Shown piece after piece: positions 25,501 through 38,148 of a stretch of 64,000 bases of DNA. Source of the DNA: Tipula vernalis (taxonomy: Eukaryota; Arthropoda; Insecta; Diptera; Tipulidae); assembly GCA_958295665.1 (NCBI GenBank), contig OY282560.1:141414091-141478090 (forward strand), read 5' to 3'. Position 1 is the first letter of the stretch, and every line of letters begins with the position of its first letter. Position numbers and translations under genes: made by a program. Under the pieces are notes generated by a model that was not told the origin of the DNA, did no database searches, and worked only from the letters and a program-made list of their open reading frames with translations.

Positions 25501-27150
25501 GCTACAAGTTCACCTTCCTAACAGTTTGTTGATATAATAAATTTGTTCGTTAGAGTTGCTATTTTCTGATATTTCAGTGCCATCAGCATCACATAAACCT
25601 GAAATATTTTCGTTATAATCTACTTCTAGAATACTTAATTGAATCCCGTGAGCGAAGCAATGTTGTTGATCGGTATTGATTCTGTACATAATACATTCAG
25701 AGGAAGGTCAAATTAGTTCAATTATTTTCCTTAGTTAATTGACACATTTGTCTGCGGCATACTTCGCCGAAAACGACCATTAAGCGTAGGTTTAACATCT
25801 CGTCCTTGCTGTGGACATTCATGTTTAAATACCGACAATTTTTTATTGGAGTCCACCAGAGCCTTCTAGAGTATAGAGCCATAATCATAATGACGTATTT
25901 TTTAGAAGCTTTTTAGTGGTATAACTTTTTACTGATTTCCACAGGAATCCATAGTAAAAATGGTGTTTTTAGCTTCAAGTTTTTCAATGAAAAATACAAA
26001 AATATTTTAAAATGTTTATATAAAAGTTTTCTACACATCTTTAACAACAATATACAAGAATGTTATATTGGTATTAAATAAATATTAATTGCAAAAATAT
26101 TAAAATTAAATTATGTCTAAAATATATTTTTTCGAACTTTCATTTTGAAAAATACATCAAAGTTGGCTCTGACGAATTAAAATAATACTTGTTAAATTTA
26201 TCTTTAGTTTTATTAGTGTACGTAAGATGTCTAAAATGTTTACAGAAAAATACGAAAAAAAATGTTTTAATCACAAAATTATCACTCGTTCTTGTATTTT
26301 GTGAATTGGTTTTGCTTTTCCTACAATTTTTGAACTTGCAATTTCCCCAGGTGGTAATTTTTCGTACGGTTTTATCAAATTTTTACGGCCATCACTGCCA
26401 TCTATGTAATGCGTATTGACTTAATGACCAAACGAATAGTAGTAAGCTTTTATTTCAATTTGACCAGAATGCTGTTGTCACTAATTTTGTTTGTACGTGT
26501 AAATGAATCAATTATTACAAGAAAATGAAAACCATTTTTGGCTTGTCTGTTTTACTATGAAAAATTTGGTTTTTTCCTCGTTTTTAATTCCCTTATAAAA
26601 GCTTCGTCTTTTAGACTATGCCTTTGTATAATCAAGGTTGCTTTGAGTCCACTCATCAAAAGACAGACTAAAATAATTCACAAGTTTTTTTTTTTAACAA
26701 ATAAGTTCGTCGTAATTTGTTGACAAATTTTTTTTCCATGATTTTCAACTCTATTCTTAATTGTATTCAATGGTTTCGGAATTTCGCGAAATCCTCTTGC
26801 GAGTGGTAGTATTCTAAGAGCTTTCGATGTATAGAATACTGAGAATGGAAAGCCATCGCTGGCGCAGTCATTCGAGATGAAATTGCAGCCAAACTTTCAT
26901 TACGTTTACTTGAGAAATAATCTGTAAATTTATTTTTTGGTGGCATATATAAGATCATCGATTTTGTTGAAGGGTTCCATGGTTGGTCGTTGTTTCGAAA
27001 TATTAATTTTGTGGGTTAACCTTACATGGGTAAGTAGAACGCTGATCGATCCTCCTTCATATTATAATTTTTTTTCACAAATAGCCTGTCTTCCACCTTT
27101 CCATTGTATATTTTCAAAATTTACAAATAAATTTGCTAATATTTTCATAA
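25500..27150 (-). pseudogene. hAT-family transposase pseudogene (SFDEW / CFAHGIQL type)
   Basis: In minus-strand order: a possible BED-like remnant (LTHVRLTHKIN, near 27020), then PKNKFTDYFSSKRNESLAA and SSRMTAPAMAFHSQYS (26767-26943). In another frame come RGFREIPKPLNTIKNRVENH and, near 26650, FSLSFDEWTQS. At 25510-25700, INTDQQHCFAHGIQLSILEV is followed by an acidic stretch. RMTA...P.NTI...SLSFDEWT...HQLCFAHGIQL is the order seen in a common insect hAT transposase group. Frameshifts, stops and about 800 bp of unreadable DNA (25,800-26,640) separate the blocks, and the C-terminal dimerisation domain is missing. Confidence 0.6.
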
Positions 27151-27734
27151 TAACATTAAAAAAACATTAAATTTAGTCAAATATCTAGTAAAAAAAGGGA
27201 CGATTGAAATTTGAATAGGCTTTTAAGAGTTAAAAGTTAACCAAGAAAATATTAAAGAAAGAACTCACTCAAAATAACGACAACTAAATACATTATTTAC
27301 CTATGGACTAGTGAAAATTATTCTTCATGAGGATACAGTTTGCTTTCATGCATAGCGAGTATCGTAATAATCCGAATGAGTAATAACCATTAGATGCGTT
27401 GTGAGTTGATTCTTCTACCAATGACAGTATTTTTGATCTATAGAAACTACTGCTTTAATTGCCATTTGCTTGTATTTTTAGTCGGTTAACATGTTTAAGC
27501 CATTTGACAACAATTTTATTGCAAGTTGTTGACTCATCTAAATCCATTTTCACATATACTGTTAAGGATTATGTCTTCACTGGTGTAACGCCGGTTACTG
27601 CATCTGAAGTGAGGCACATGTACTATACCTACATGAAGCTTATGTTATTGTCTTTAATTATACTACTGTTTTCTACTTTCCAGGATTTCGAGAATCATTG
27701 GTGTAATGCCCCCAAAATCCGTTAAAAATGTTAC

Positions 27735-28160
27735 TGAATTGGATTGTTTGGAATTTGATAGACTTTATTTCGATTGACTGGAATTCTATAGATTAAAAAT
27801 CGATAGATTGTAATGAACTTAACAGGATTTGATCGATTGTAATATGATATATTGAAATTCTTCAAATCGGAATTTGATCGATTGAAATTCGGTATTTTGG
27901 TGAATTGATCGATTAGAATTTGAAAGAATTAGATGGGTCGTGTTATGATATATTGATCGGATTGGTGAAATCCGAAGAAATTCGTTAGATTGGAATTTGG
28001 TATAAATCCATTAAAATTTTAGAATTCAGTAAATTAAAATTCGATAGGCTGAAAATCTACAGATCTAAAATCGATAGCTAGATAAACTGAACTATTCAAT
28101 CATATTCGATAGTATGGTGAATTCGCTTTAGATTGAAAATTGATAGATTGACATTCGACG
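27735..28160. repeat. degenerate short tandem repeat (GATTGGAATTTGATA-like, period roughly 15-25 bp)
   Basis: The words GATAGATTG, GATCGATTG, TGGAATT and AAATTCGATAG recur throughout, in the same orientation and with variable spacing. The repeat is too decayed to give a single consensus, and the region is non-coding. Confidence 0.55.
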
Positions 28161-29140
28161 GAAAAAAGAATGAGTTCAATTAGTACTCTCAATGTATGTA
28201 AACATGGCGTGTGTGTATCCGTAGTTCATTAGGAAGGAAAAACAAATGAAATTTTATTAGCTGGATCTTGTTCTAATAATCGTAACATATAAAATACATA
28301 TTCATAATTTATTCGCTCTTTCAATAAATCAAACTCGTCGTTAAAATAAGCCATTTTCTAATTCTTACTCTATTTCGATCTGAGTTCATATGCAAATCGA
28401 ATTCTCACAGTATGTTTATAAGTAATCAGCTTGAGGAGCTATAAGATCACCGGTCGTGATAATTCGGCGAGATTTAAAGAATTACTGAAAGCACCTGATT
28501 TCAATTAGAAAGCTGAATCAGATCGTCAAAATGAGCAAACTACTCACAAGTACTTGTACCTACAATCAGCTATTCATACTAAATCGATGGTGTAGTGGCA
28601 TTTACTTGTGTTATTAAAATTTTCATTCTACTGTATGCAAGTAACAAATTTGTCCCATTGGAATACAGCAATTCTTAAAGAATAAGTAAGAATTAGACAT
28701 TAGTGGGTTTAAACTGAAAAGAAATTTTTTCAAACTGATATTTGCACAAAACTGACTTTTAAATCAAATACACCAAAATTTAATTTAAATTATTTTGGGT
28801 TTATTTTTTCCCAAGGAAATAGCCAATTTGATTGAATTGACAAAAGCCAGCCTTTCGAATAAAATATAAATTTAATATGTATGTAATACTCTAGTGGCAG
28901 GTATCATAACCAAGAATTAGAATTATGTTTAAATAAACCCAATTTTTATTTTTGGGTTAATGTTATACTTGCGGGGATTTATCCTACGAAATTGTTGGTT
29001 TGTCAAAGGAATACGCTAAATATTACAGAGAAAAGAGAAAAATAAAAAATTAAAATTAAGCATACTCACTAGCAATTCAACTTTGCCAATAGGGCAGAAT
29101 AGATTTCGATGATATTATAAATCGTGAATTTAATTATTAT
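28160..29140. other. AT-rich DNA without recognisable genes
   Basis: Nothing supportable seen. Confidence 0.4.
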
Positions 29141-29830
29141 TATTATTATTGAAGGGCCATGAGGGCGATCAGCCACCTCGCACTGCGACCTAAACATATA
29201 TTATGCTGGACCCTGCTTAATTATCCGTCCAGCCAACTTGAAAATACTGCCAGCCGGTACGTGATACATACTATTTGGGTTATTGCTCTCCCTCCTAGAT
29301 GTTTACTACATTATGTACTTCCGCTAGAAAGACGATACCATTGGAACCCAAGGACTTCGAAAGGGCTGTCTCACTCCCATATATTTCTACCCCTGCCTCG
29401 TATTCCGTTTGATTTTACTCTTACGAGTTACTGGGAATTGCAAATCGCCTGTAGGTCACCCAGCTTTACTGCAGGAGTAAATAACTAAAAAGTTTTTGCT
29501 AAATAAAACTGGAGGGTGCCTGGTATCCCAAGTCCGCATACTTTGGACTGATTGGCCTATCAGCCATTCATCCATCGGCATACGCTGTTCCACCTTAGAT
29601 TAGGGTTTTTGTCAATTTTTTCTCTTTTAGCGCCATACTTTAGCCTGTGCCAAATAGCCAAAAATGTGCAAAATGGCCTTAGTTACCAATGGTTGCCACG
29701 AGGATGCAGCACGTACACTGGCGAATTGTGAACAGGTTACCCCTTACACAATTGTACCTATCACGCAGCCGCCTAATACATGGCTAGAACAGCTCACGTG
29801 ATGCATTTCTACTCAACTTTGGTCCCTCTC
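29140..29830 (-). mobile_element. unidentified GC-richer block with an AAT-repeat tail
   Basis: This block has visibly higher G+C than its surroundings. Read on the minus strand it ends ...GATCGCCCTCATGGCCCTTC followed by six AAT units (29133-29152). A trinucleotide tail after a GC-richer 3' region is typical of some non-LTR elements and SINEs, so I infer a LINE 3' end or SINE-like unit transcribed on the minus strand. No protein motif was found, and an unrelated 109-codon plus-strand frame has no recognisable content. Confidence 0.35.
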
Positions 29831-31100
29831 CAATAGACGCTAAGCCACCCCCTTCTGAATTTAATAAGTAAAAGTTATTGCAAATTCAAATTGATACGTC
29901 ACTTTTTTACGTCTACTCTCGTCGTTTAATTCATGGAACCTGAAATATAAAATATAGGCGTTTTTACTGCCGAAATAATTGTTCATTTAATAACGATACA
30001 AAACGCTCAGCTTTCAAATTACTTAATCCATTCATTTTCTTTTCCACCACTTTTCTATTTATTTCATAAATTGCTCGACAATCACCTTCGCCACGCAATT
30101 CAGGGATGTCAGATTTTTTTAGGTTTTTCCCATTATCAATATTCGATGTAACCAAACAATTTGAAAATAGAATATCAATTTTACATCCAAAATTTAGAAA
30201 TTTTTATTTAGAATCTTGGAATTTTCGTTGTGGGCTATTCAAAGCTAAGTTATGTAAATAACTAGATATACCTACAGTTTATCGAAATTGATAAATTTGA
30301 AGCCACATTTGACAAGCTATCATTTTTTGAAATAACCAAATCCCTACATTTTAATAACTACATTTTTATGTTAATTTTCAGTTCTTCGAATTTACTTCGG
30401 ATATCGATCTTGTAGAATTTAACTTTCCATCTGTTATTCTATTATTGTTATTGAAAAGAAAAAATTCCTGAACTTTGTACCAAGCTTTGATTTATAATTA
30501 AACTGTGAAAATTCAGAGCTCGGGACTGAATCGGACCGAGCCTCTTTTCATTGCCTGAATTCTTCTAAGGTCGAATACAACCTAGTCTTAATTTCTATTA
30601 ATTACTGCTCCTATAGCTAAAAATTCTCTGTTTGCAAAATTATCCTCTCTTCTTGACATTTGTAAGTGGTTATCTGTCCATCGCTGTTATGGTCGACAAT
30701 AATGTCGACCATTATATTTAAAATGGTTAAGAAATCGTAATATCAAGACAATTAACGGATAAAGTGACTACGACTTCTAGCATAATCCCAATAAAGTGAC
30801 GATATTTATGTTTCAAAAAGAGTTATGTATCATTCCAATTGTTTGGTATTGACAGCAATTGCATCATAACCATTTTATTTCTTTTTATAATATAGTTCCC
30901 TTCTTACACGGTACAGGCTGTTGCAACACTTGCTCTTTAGTTTACAAATTGAAAAAAACAAGAAAGTGTTCGACACATTCACATTCGACATAATCAAAGT
31001 GGTAACTAGACCTAGACCGAGCGATAGTTTACCCGATTTGAATCTTCTTATTTTAATTGAATTACCAATTTTATTGTTAACTGAAGTGTTGGCTATACTT
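29830..31100. other. AT-rich DNA without recognisable genes
   Basis: No coherent frame. A small palindromic word, GGTCGACAATAATGTCGACC, lies at 30691-30710. Confidence 0.4.
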
Positions 31101-31312
31101 GCAAAGGGGAACTTAAAACCCCCATCGGGCGCATCTCCCTGTGGTGGATAGGGGAATGCTCATCAGCCAAAAATTGGTAGATAGGAGGGAAATAAAATAC
31201 CTCCCGCGGGCCAACAAGACTATACGCAATGCTCTAAACAGAGAGATTTATTACCCCAGGTGGTACTCCAGTCAGCCGACTAAATAAACCATCCTCTTTA
31301 AAGGCTGGCCCT

Positions 31313-32340
31313 ATGGATTCTGTGGAGCCAGCTGGATCCAGTGAAAGTAATATTGACCTAGAAAAGGAAAATGTGGATCTCTTGGGGAGGCTAAAGAAAA
31401 TTGAGCAATCTTTTGCCAAGTTAAGCGAAGAAATCGAGTAACTAAAGTGAGAAAATGAACTTCTAAAAATGAATCGGGACTCAAAAGAACATAGCAAAAT
31501 GGAGGGCATTGAACCAGAAAAATTCAATTATATCACTGATGAGGATGAATTAGAAAGGGAGACGGACTGGATGTTAAAGAAGAAAAAACAGTCCAGGAAA
31601 AGTCAAAAAATAAAAGCTGAACGTCACCTGAGGCTGAACATTTAAATGATAGTGGAACTACAAGTACCGAACCGAAAGTTGTTCAACCTGAGGTCAATCA
31701 ACTAAAAGGTAGTAAATCTACCAAGAACATTGCAACAGAACTGGTGCAATCGAAAGAAAAACCACCCCCACCAATAAGCAGTGTAGGCGTAACCCAGTTA
31801 CCCACAAATTCAGTCACTGATGAAATTGGTTACTGAGAAAGAGAGAGACGTTTACCTTATCTATGAAGTTGAATGCTGAAAAGTTTCAGTGTTTACCTAT
31901 GACGATAAACAGGCTCGACCTATAAAAGTTATGGCAAGAGGTTTGCATCACACCTCCAAAGGTCTTAAAATAGTAGATGCTGTGAATTAAAAGAGAGAAC
32001 AGAAAATCAGGGAGGAAACCAAACTTTCAGTAAAAGAGGACTCTTTTTTTGCTGGTATTTTATAACAAAGAGAATGTTCAAAACATTTATAGTATAAAAG
32101 GAATTCATCACATGAAGGTAAAAATTGAACCAATGTGGAAAACCACTACTCGCAAAACCCCATGCAAGAAATGTCAGGGATTTAATCACACCCAAAGATA
32201 TTGTAGCCGGGATTCGAGATGTGTAAAATGCTCAGGTAAATATATTACCCAGGTATGTACAATATAGGGAGAGATGTGCCAGCTAAGAGTATAAATTGTA
32301 AGGGTCAACATCCGGCTAATTATCGATCCGAGGCTATGAG
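31313..32340 (+). pseudogene. Jockey-type ORF1 (gag) pseudogene
   Basis: From ATG 31313 the frame reads MDSVEPAGSSESNIDLEKEN and a heptad-like stretch (LLGRLKKIEQSFAKLSEEIE), likely a coiled coil, before the first stop near 31441. Later blocks in shifting frames include FTYDDKQARPIKVMARGLHH and TSKGLKIVDAVN, the Jockey gag core. The zinc-knuckle region (32163-32260) contains CKKCQGFNHTQRYC, a canonical C-x2-C-x4-H-x4-C, followed by a second knuckle CVKCSGKYITQVC whose His has become Tyr. Gag would bind the element RNA in a ribonucleoprotein. This copy has many stops. Confidence 0.75.
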
Positions 32341-32645
32341 GTTATTGAACAACTACAAAAATTAAGAGATAAAACACGAAATTAACCACAAAATCACGAA
32401 ATTCGAAGGATTCAAACTTCAAATCAGATGGATTAAAATCCACAACCAAGCAACGCATGGCAAAGGAGAACATTTGCTTAGGTAGTAAAAGGTTCGGGTT
32501 CAACCAAATATAAGGGCTCTGATAATAACCGAATTATGGAAAACATTATGAACAGCATCGAAGCTATTACAAAGCGGTTAGATAACCAAAGTAATCTGAA
32601 CAACATGATATTTGATCAACTGAAGAAAATACAACTCCCACAATG

Positions 32646-34915
32646 TTAAGTAAGAACACAACTTTTAAAATAGCTATCTGAAATGTGAATAGGCTTATGT
32701 TAGCATATTCCAGAAATAGACATATTTTTAAATAGGGAAAAAATCGACATCATCCTAATATCCGAAAGCTATTTTGTTAAATATTCGTTTGTTAAAATCC
32801 GGGGTAATAACTTATATCATTCCATTCATCCAGCGGAAAGAGCAAGAGGTGGTTCGGCATACCATAGAAACAGAAATCGAAAAAGATGCAATGCAAGTCA
32901 CTACTCAATCTTTGCAATAGACTGACCTCGCCAGCATAACTTGAAAAGGGAGCACTGTATTAAACTATTTAAATCACTAGGACATGATTTTACTATTGAG
33001 GGTGGCTTTAATGCGAAAAGCACCTATTGGGGCTCTAGATCAGGGCAGACATAAAAATGTGAATTTTACTCTGGTGGTTCCCCAATATTCTGGCCTAGTG
33101 ACGAAGCTAAGATACCGGACCTAATAGACTTTTATTTAGCAAGAGGTATACCTCAGAACAGTCAGTGAAACGGTAATTCAAAGGAAAAGTGCACCCAGAT
33201 TAACAAATTCAAAAACAAACTGGGATCTCTTTCGGGAATTAGTGCCGTGTTTCGCCAGTTGGAAGACGAACTGGAACAATTCAATGAAATAATTCACTAT
33301 GCTACATTGGGAAGTACCCCCATTATACAAAATAAGAAGACGCTTAACATATCCTACCCAACGGAAATTAAAGATTTAGTAAGATAAAAATGACGCGCAC
33401 GTAAAACCTGGCAAATTATTCGAACCCTGGAGAACAAAACAATTCTTAACAATTTATTTAACAGTCTCCATTCCCTTCTTAAAGAATGAAGGGACCCAAA
33501 AGACCCAAAATGCAAGTGCTTCCACTTAAAATGGATGATGGGACCTGGGCAAGAGGTCACAAAAAGAAGGCTAATATGTTTGCGGAGTATCTCCAGGAAA
33601 CCTTCCAACCACTACCAAGACAAACTACCAATGAACTTATAATGTCAATTCACAAGCTAGTTGAGTTTGACATATGGCCTGTAACTCGCAAAGAATTAAA
33701 AGAAAAAGTGAAAAGTAACATAAATGTTAAACAAGCCCCAGGGTATGACTTGGTTACTTGCCAAATTATCAAGGATCTACCGGACAAACGGTTTCGTAAG
33801 CTATTGCACATAATCAATGCGACCCTTCGGTTAAAATATGTTTCCGCATCAATGGAAAGTAGCAAAACCTGATAAACCACCTAACGATAAAAAATCATAC
33901 AGGACAATTTCTTTGGTGCCAATTATGTCAAAACTTTCTGCAAAATTATTACTAAAGAGACTTAAACCAATAATTGAGGACCGACAACTAATTCCTCCAC
34001 GTCAATTTGGATTCAGAGAAAAGCATTCAAGAATGAATGTTAAAACGTAAAAAAGTATGCTCAAGCGTATTCCTGGACGTCGCGCAAGCATTCGATAAAG
34101 TTTGGCACAGTAGTCTGGAATACAAGATGCATAGAGATCGGCCGAGGCAATTCTATGTCATACTAAGATCTTATTTATCCAATAGATATGCGTTTTAGGA
34201 CCAATCCTGTATTTACTATATACAACGGACATACCAACTACAAATGAAGGAACCATAGCCACCTTTGCAGATGACACAGGAATTATGGCGATTGGCAGTA
34301 ATATCGCTGATACATCGAACAAACTCCAGAGGATGAGCAATGCGGTTTGTAACCGGACAAAGCATTGGCGGATCAAGCCTAATGAAACAAAATGCAAAAA
34401 TCCACGTATATTAACTTTACATATCAAAAGGCTTACCATCAACCTATAAAAATTAACTCGCGACAGGTGCCATATGCAAATACAGTTGAATACCTTGGCA
34501 TTACCCTAGATGCAAAGCTCATGTGGAGAGAGCATGTCAAAAAGAAAAAAGAAGAACTAAACATAATGTTCAGAAAAATGTATTAGCTTATAGGCAGAGG
34601 CTCTGAGATCACAATTCACAACACGCTATTGCTATACCGGGAAATTCTGCAGCCGATATGGACCTATGGTATACAACTCTGAGGATGTATCAAGGAAACA
34701 AACGCCAAAATTATACAGACGTTTCAAAACAAGGTTCTTCGTAGCATCGTCAATGCTCCGTGGTATACAAGAAATGAGGACCTTCATAGGGACCTATGGA
34801 TGGAATACATCAAATATAAAGTAAAAATGCATGCCGCAAGATCGATAACCCTGTCGTTGAAAGAAGACTCCAGAGACCGACGCCAGTTGACCTAGTGAAC
34901 TTACCAAATTAAAAT
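32646..34915 (+). pseudogene. Jockey-type ORF2 (endonuclease-reverse transcriptase) pseudogene
   Basis: The APE-type endonuclease is barely readable (FHSIHPAERARGG... near 32820-32860). The linker and RT start are best preserved at 33486-33872 (WPVTRKELKEKVKSNINVKQ then APGYDLVTCQIIKDLP). It continues in another frame at 33838-34050 with FPHQWKVAKPDKPPNDKKSY, SLVPIMSKLSAKLLLKRL and RQFGFREKHS. Near 34075-34105, VFLDVAQAFDKVWHSSL holds the first catalytic Asp. Near 34200-34290, GPILYLLYTTDIP and TFADDTGIMAIGS hold the FADD active site. The end reads ERRLQRPTPVDLV. Multiple frame changes make it inactive. Confidence 0.8.
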
Positions 34916-37853
34916 TAGTAAATGAGTTTAAATAATTATGGGACTAGCCATTGGGTTATACCCCAACAAAAGAGAATTTTAGTAAAAACATAAAAAATTT
35001 GTATTTGAAAGAAAAATTGTTAGGTGAGCGATTATTAAGCTTTAAAAATTTAAAGCAACTGGAAAAGTTTCGGCTTATACAAATGTGGCACTAAAAATTC
35101 AATATATTCAATCAAATTTAAGCATTATATGTTCTTAAAGCTTAAAAGTTTATTTTTTTAAATTGCTCTTTGGTTCCAATTTTTATTATTATTTATATTG
35201 ATGTAAATAGTTTGGTTATTTTAACATTGATTTGGTTGAACCCTTTATTCTAACTTTAAAGTTATCATAAGATTTATTTTGTTGGGGTGACATAATATTC
35301 CAGATTTCATTTATTTGACTCATGGGAGGTGTTTCCCCCACGGTTTTTATTTGTGTTCAACTTCAAAATAATGAATTCATTTTTGGTGTAAAGTGGTAAC
35401 CACATCCACTCCACGCTAACACACTGGGACTTTGAGATATAAAAAAGCAATAATACCAAATATTTCTGAAATAGAGGTATAAATAAACCAAATAGCAATA
35501 TTACCAAGAATATTTTGATAGTTTTATTAAATAATTCTACTAGATTTGACCTTTAAATATAAATAATTTAATGAAACTGTGGGTGTAACTAAAAATTCAA
35601 GAATCACATCAATGCGGTCGATTACTTACCAAACAAAAACCATATTTGGAAAAATTTCATTGTCACTTTCAGAAAATCTGAATAGTTAATCTGAAGGTTA
35701 TTATAATAAACAGTTCTACGGCTTGCCACACATATACTATGTATTTATGTACTCTCGTATATGGATCAAAAACTTAAAAAGTTGTTTTTCGTTTAATAAA
35801 AATCTTAAAAACAAATTTGCATCCCCGCATATGAATAGCAAAAAAAAAAAATTTTTTTTTCACCTGTTAATTGAAAATTGTGGTTACATGTTTGTATGAA
35901 TACTAGCTATATGTTATATTTACGTTTCGCTTCATGAACAACATCACATTAGATCTACTTCATTCCACTCTATTTTAATATTATGTTGTAAAGAACAAAA
36001 ATTTTTATGACAATTTAATGAATTTTATTCCAATTATAGTATTTAAATAAAAAAAAAACTATTTATTTTACCTTCAAGATTTTTAATTATGACAGGGTTC
36101 TAGATTTAGACATTGTATGTAATTTTGTATATTTGTTTCAAATTTACATGTCACATATCCCATAATAATTAATTTACGTTGATTGCGGGCAGACTGGATT
36201 TATAATTAGTTAACGCATGCCAAACAATTTATTGCTTTTTACAAATTAGTTATTAGCTATTTAATTAAATGCATTATTATATAATTTAGTTCGTGTATTG
36301 GATAAATAAAGTAAACGTGCGCTTGATTAGTTTCAACCTTTATACTGGCGTTAATGAAAATATTATGTAAATTAAAAGTTAAGTTTTCACTGAAATGAAA
36401 TCCAATGATCACACACCCAAAAAACTTTTATTTTCTTCAATCATTAAACAGGTAAACTGAATAAATTACTATCATGTAAAATACGAAAAAGTGAAATCTC
36501 TTCATCTACTACAAAATCTAATAATTTTCATTTTTCATCAGCTAATCATCACATTTTCAAATCATTTGCAAAGTATATTTTGAATTTGAAGTTTATTTGT
36601 TTTGTAATGTAAACAAACATAAAAAAAAATCAGATTTTATGTATGAACCAAAAAATGTTCCAAAGTTTCAAACAAAAAGTTAAAAAGTGAAATTCTTGAA
36701 TTGTTTATATTATGTATTTTTAACACTTTGTAGATATTGAAGAAACCGCGCAGCGTGGTTAACTTTTTTTTTTTTTTTAATTTCGAGGATTTTTTTTTAA
36801 CTCTAAAAAAAATTAAGTTCCCATACGAGATGAAGCAAAATAAAAATTGTTTTATTCATCAATCGCGAGCTTGTAATATAAGATAAACAAGTAGTGAGTG
36901 AAGTTGGTGTGGTTAGTTTATTTCTTCTGTATAATGATTATAAAATATTTTTCGAGATAAAAATGTAGGTCAGAATGAAAGTTTTTTTTGTTTTAAATAT
37001 GAATAAATTTTTTATGTTTATTATTTTATATACACTGTTTCACTGCTTGCTGCATGCCAACATAAATATACGTTTCTGTCAATATATTAGTAAATTTCTT
37101 GTTATCATATAAAGCCGGTCGAAGTCGTCGACGGAAAAATAATGTTGAATTTATATGGACTGAAATAACAGAAAAGAAATTTGCTTTCATTTGGGTGATG
37201 AGAGAGGTTGGGTGGATTTAATTAATGTCGCGTACACAAGTCTTGGAGGTTTGGTTTGTTTTTATTATATCAACCTGTTTTGTTTTTCCGAGAAATTTTA
37301 TAATAATTAAGAAATCAATATTGTATGGTGCGGTTTTATTCACTTTCAGTTTAATCACATAAATTAATACGGCATTAATTTGGCTTGTAGGATTTTGTGC
37401 TTACTTAAAATAAAATTCGTGATTAAGTCAAAGGTATATAAATGTATTGAGAGAAATTATTTAGTAAATATATAGGAATCTCTCTTTTATTTGGTGTATG
37501 TTAATTATTGACAGCTCATTAATACCTTTTATTTTTGGAAAATATGATTAATGTTTTTGAGGAACGAAATTAAAAGAAATTTGCTATAGATTTAAAAGAT
37601 CATTAAACAATATTTAAAAAAAAACAATTTTTTTTATTGTCGAGAAGAAAGATTATAAATTATTTTTTAAATTTTGTGTTCGAAAGTGAATACAATCCGG
37701 TTATACAACTTATTCATTTTTATCCCAATAAATCGAATGGTATTACTTCTTAGGGTCCAGTAACTTTTTTTCTTGGCTCTAAATGCAAATTATAATTACA
37801 GTAAAAAAATTAGTTGACTTAACGTTATATTCAATTATGAAGATTTATTTATA
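34916..37853. other. AT-rich DNA without recognisable genes
   Basis: About 2.9 kb of AT-rich DNA with A/T homopolymers. No gene or element end was recognised before the Helitron 3' terminus at 37854. Confidence 0.5.
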
Positions 37854-37867
37854 CTAGTTTTGCCTGT

Positions 37868-37882
37868 GGTCGATATTCGACC
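37868..37882 (-). other. Helitron 3' terminal hairpin
   Basis: GGTCGA-ATA-TCGACC on the minus strand, 10 bases before the terminal CTAG. In Helitrons this hairpin acts as the terminator of rolling-circle strand transfer. Confidence 0.75.
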
Positions 37883-38148
37883 AAACTTATTCTAAAAATA
37901 AAACAAACCCATCCAAAGTCATTTTTACTAAAATATTTTTATTACATTTTTTATTAAACTGTACACAATATGATACATTACATCATTATATAAATTACCT
38001 AACCTGGAATGCGACGATCCATCGATTTTTTTAAGTTAGTACGCCTAAAGTAAAAACATTTGTTCCGTCCCACCACTCTATTGTGAACTATTTTGAAAAT
38101 CCTCTCATGCAATGAAATTTTATAATATTTTATGTTTCATTTGAAATT

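Larger units (their letters stand above)
31100..34915 (+). mobile_element. Jockey-type non-LTR retrotransposon, decayed
   Basis: A GC-richer 5' leader (about 31115-31300) precedes a gag-like ORF1 remnant (31313-32340) and an endonuclease/reverse-transcriptase ORF2 remnant (32646-34915). The element ends close to the C-terminal RPTPVDLVNL block typical of Jockey-like ORF2 proteins. I see no poly-A tail or target duplication, so the 3' end is approximate. The order and gag knuckle type place it in the Jockey superfamily. Stops and frameshifts throughout indicate an old copy. Confidence 0.75.

Noticed and set aside
29159..29488. 109-codon plus-strand frame in the GC-richer block
   Set aside because: No recognisable domain, and the block has the look of a non-coding retroelement 3' end on the other strand.
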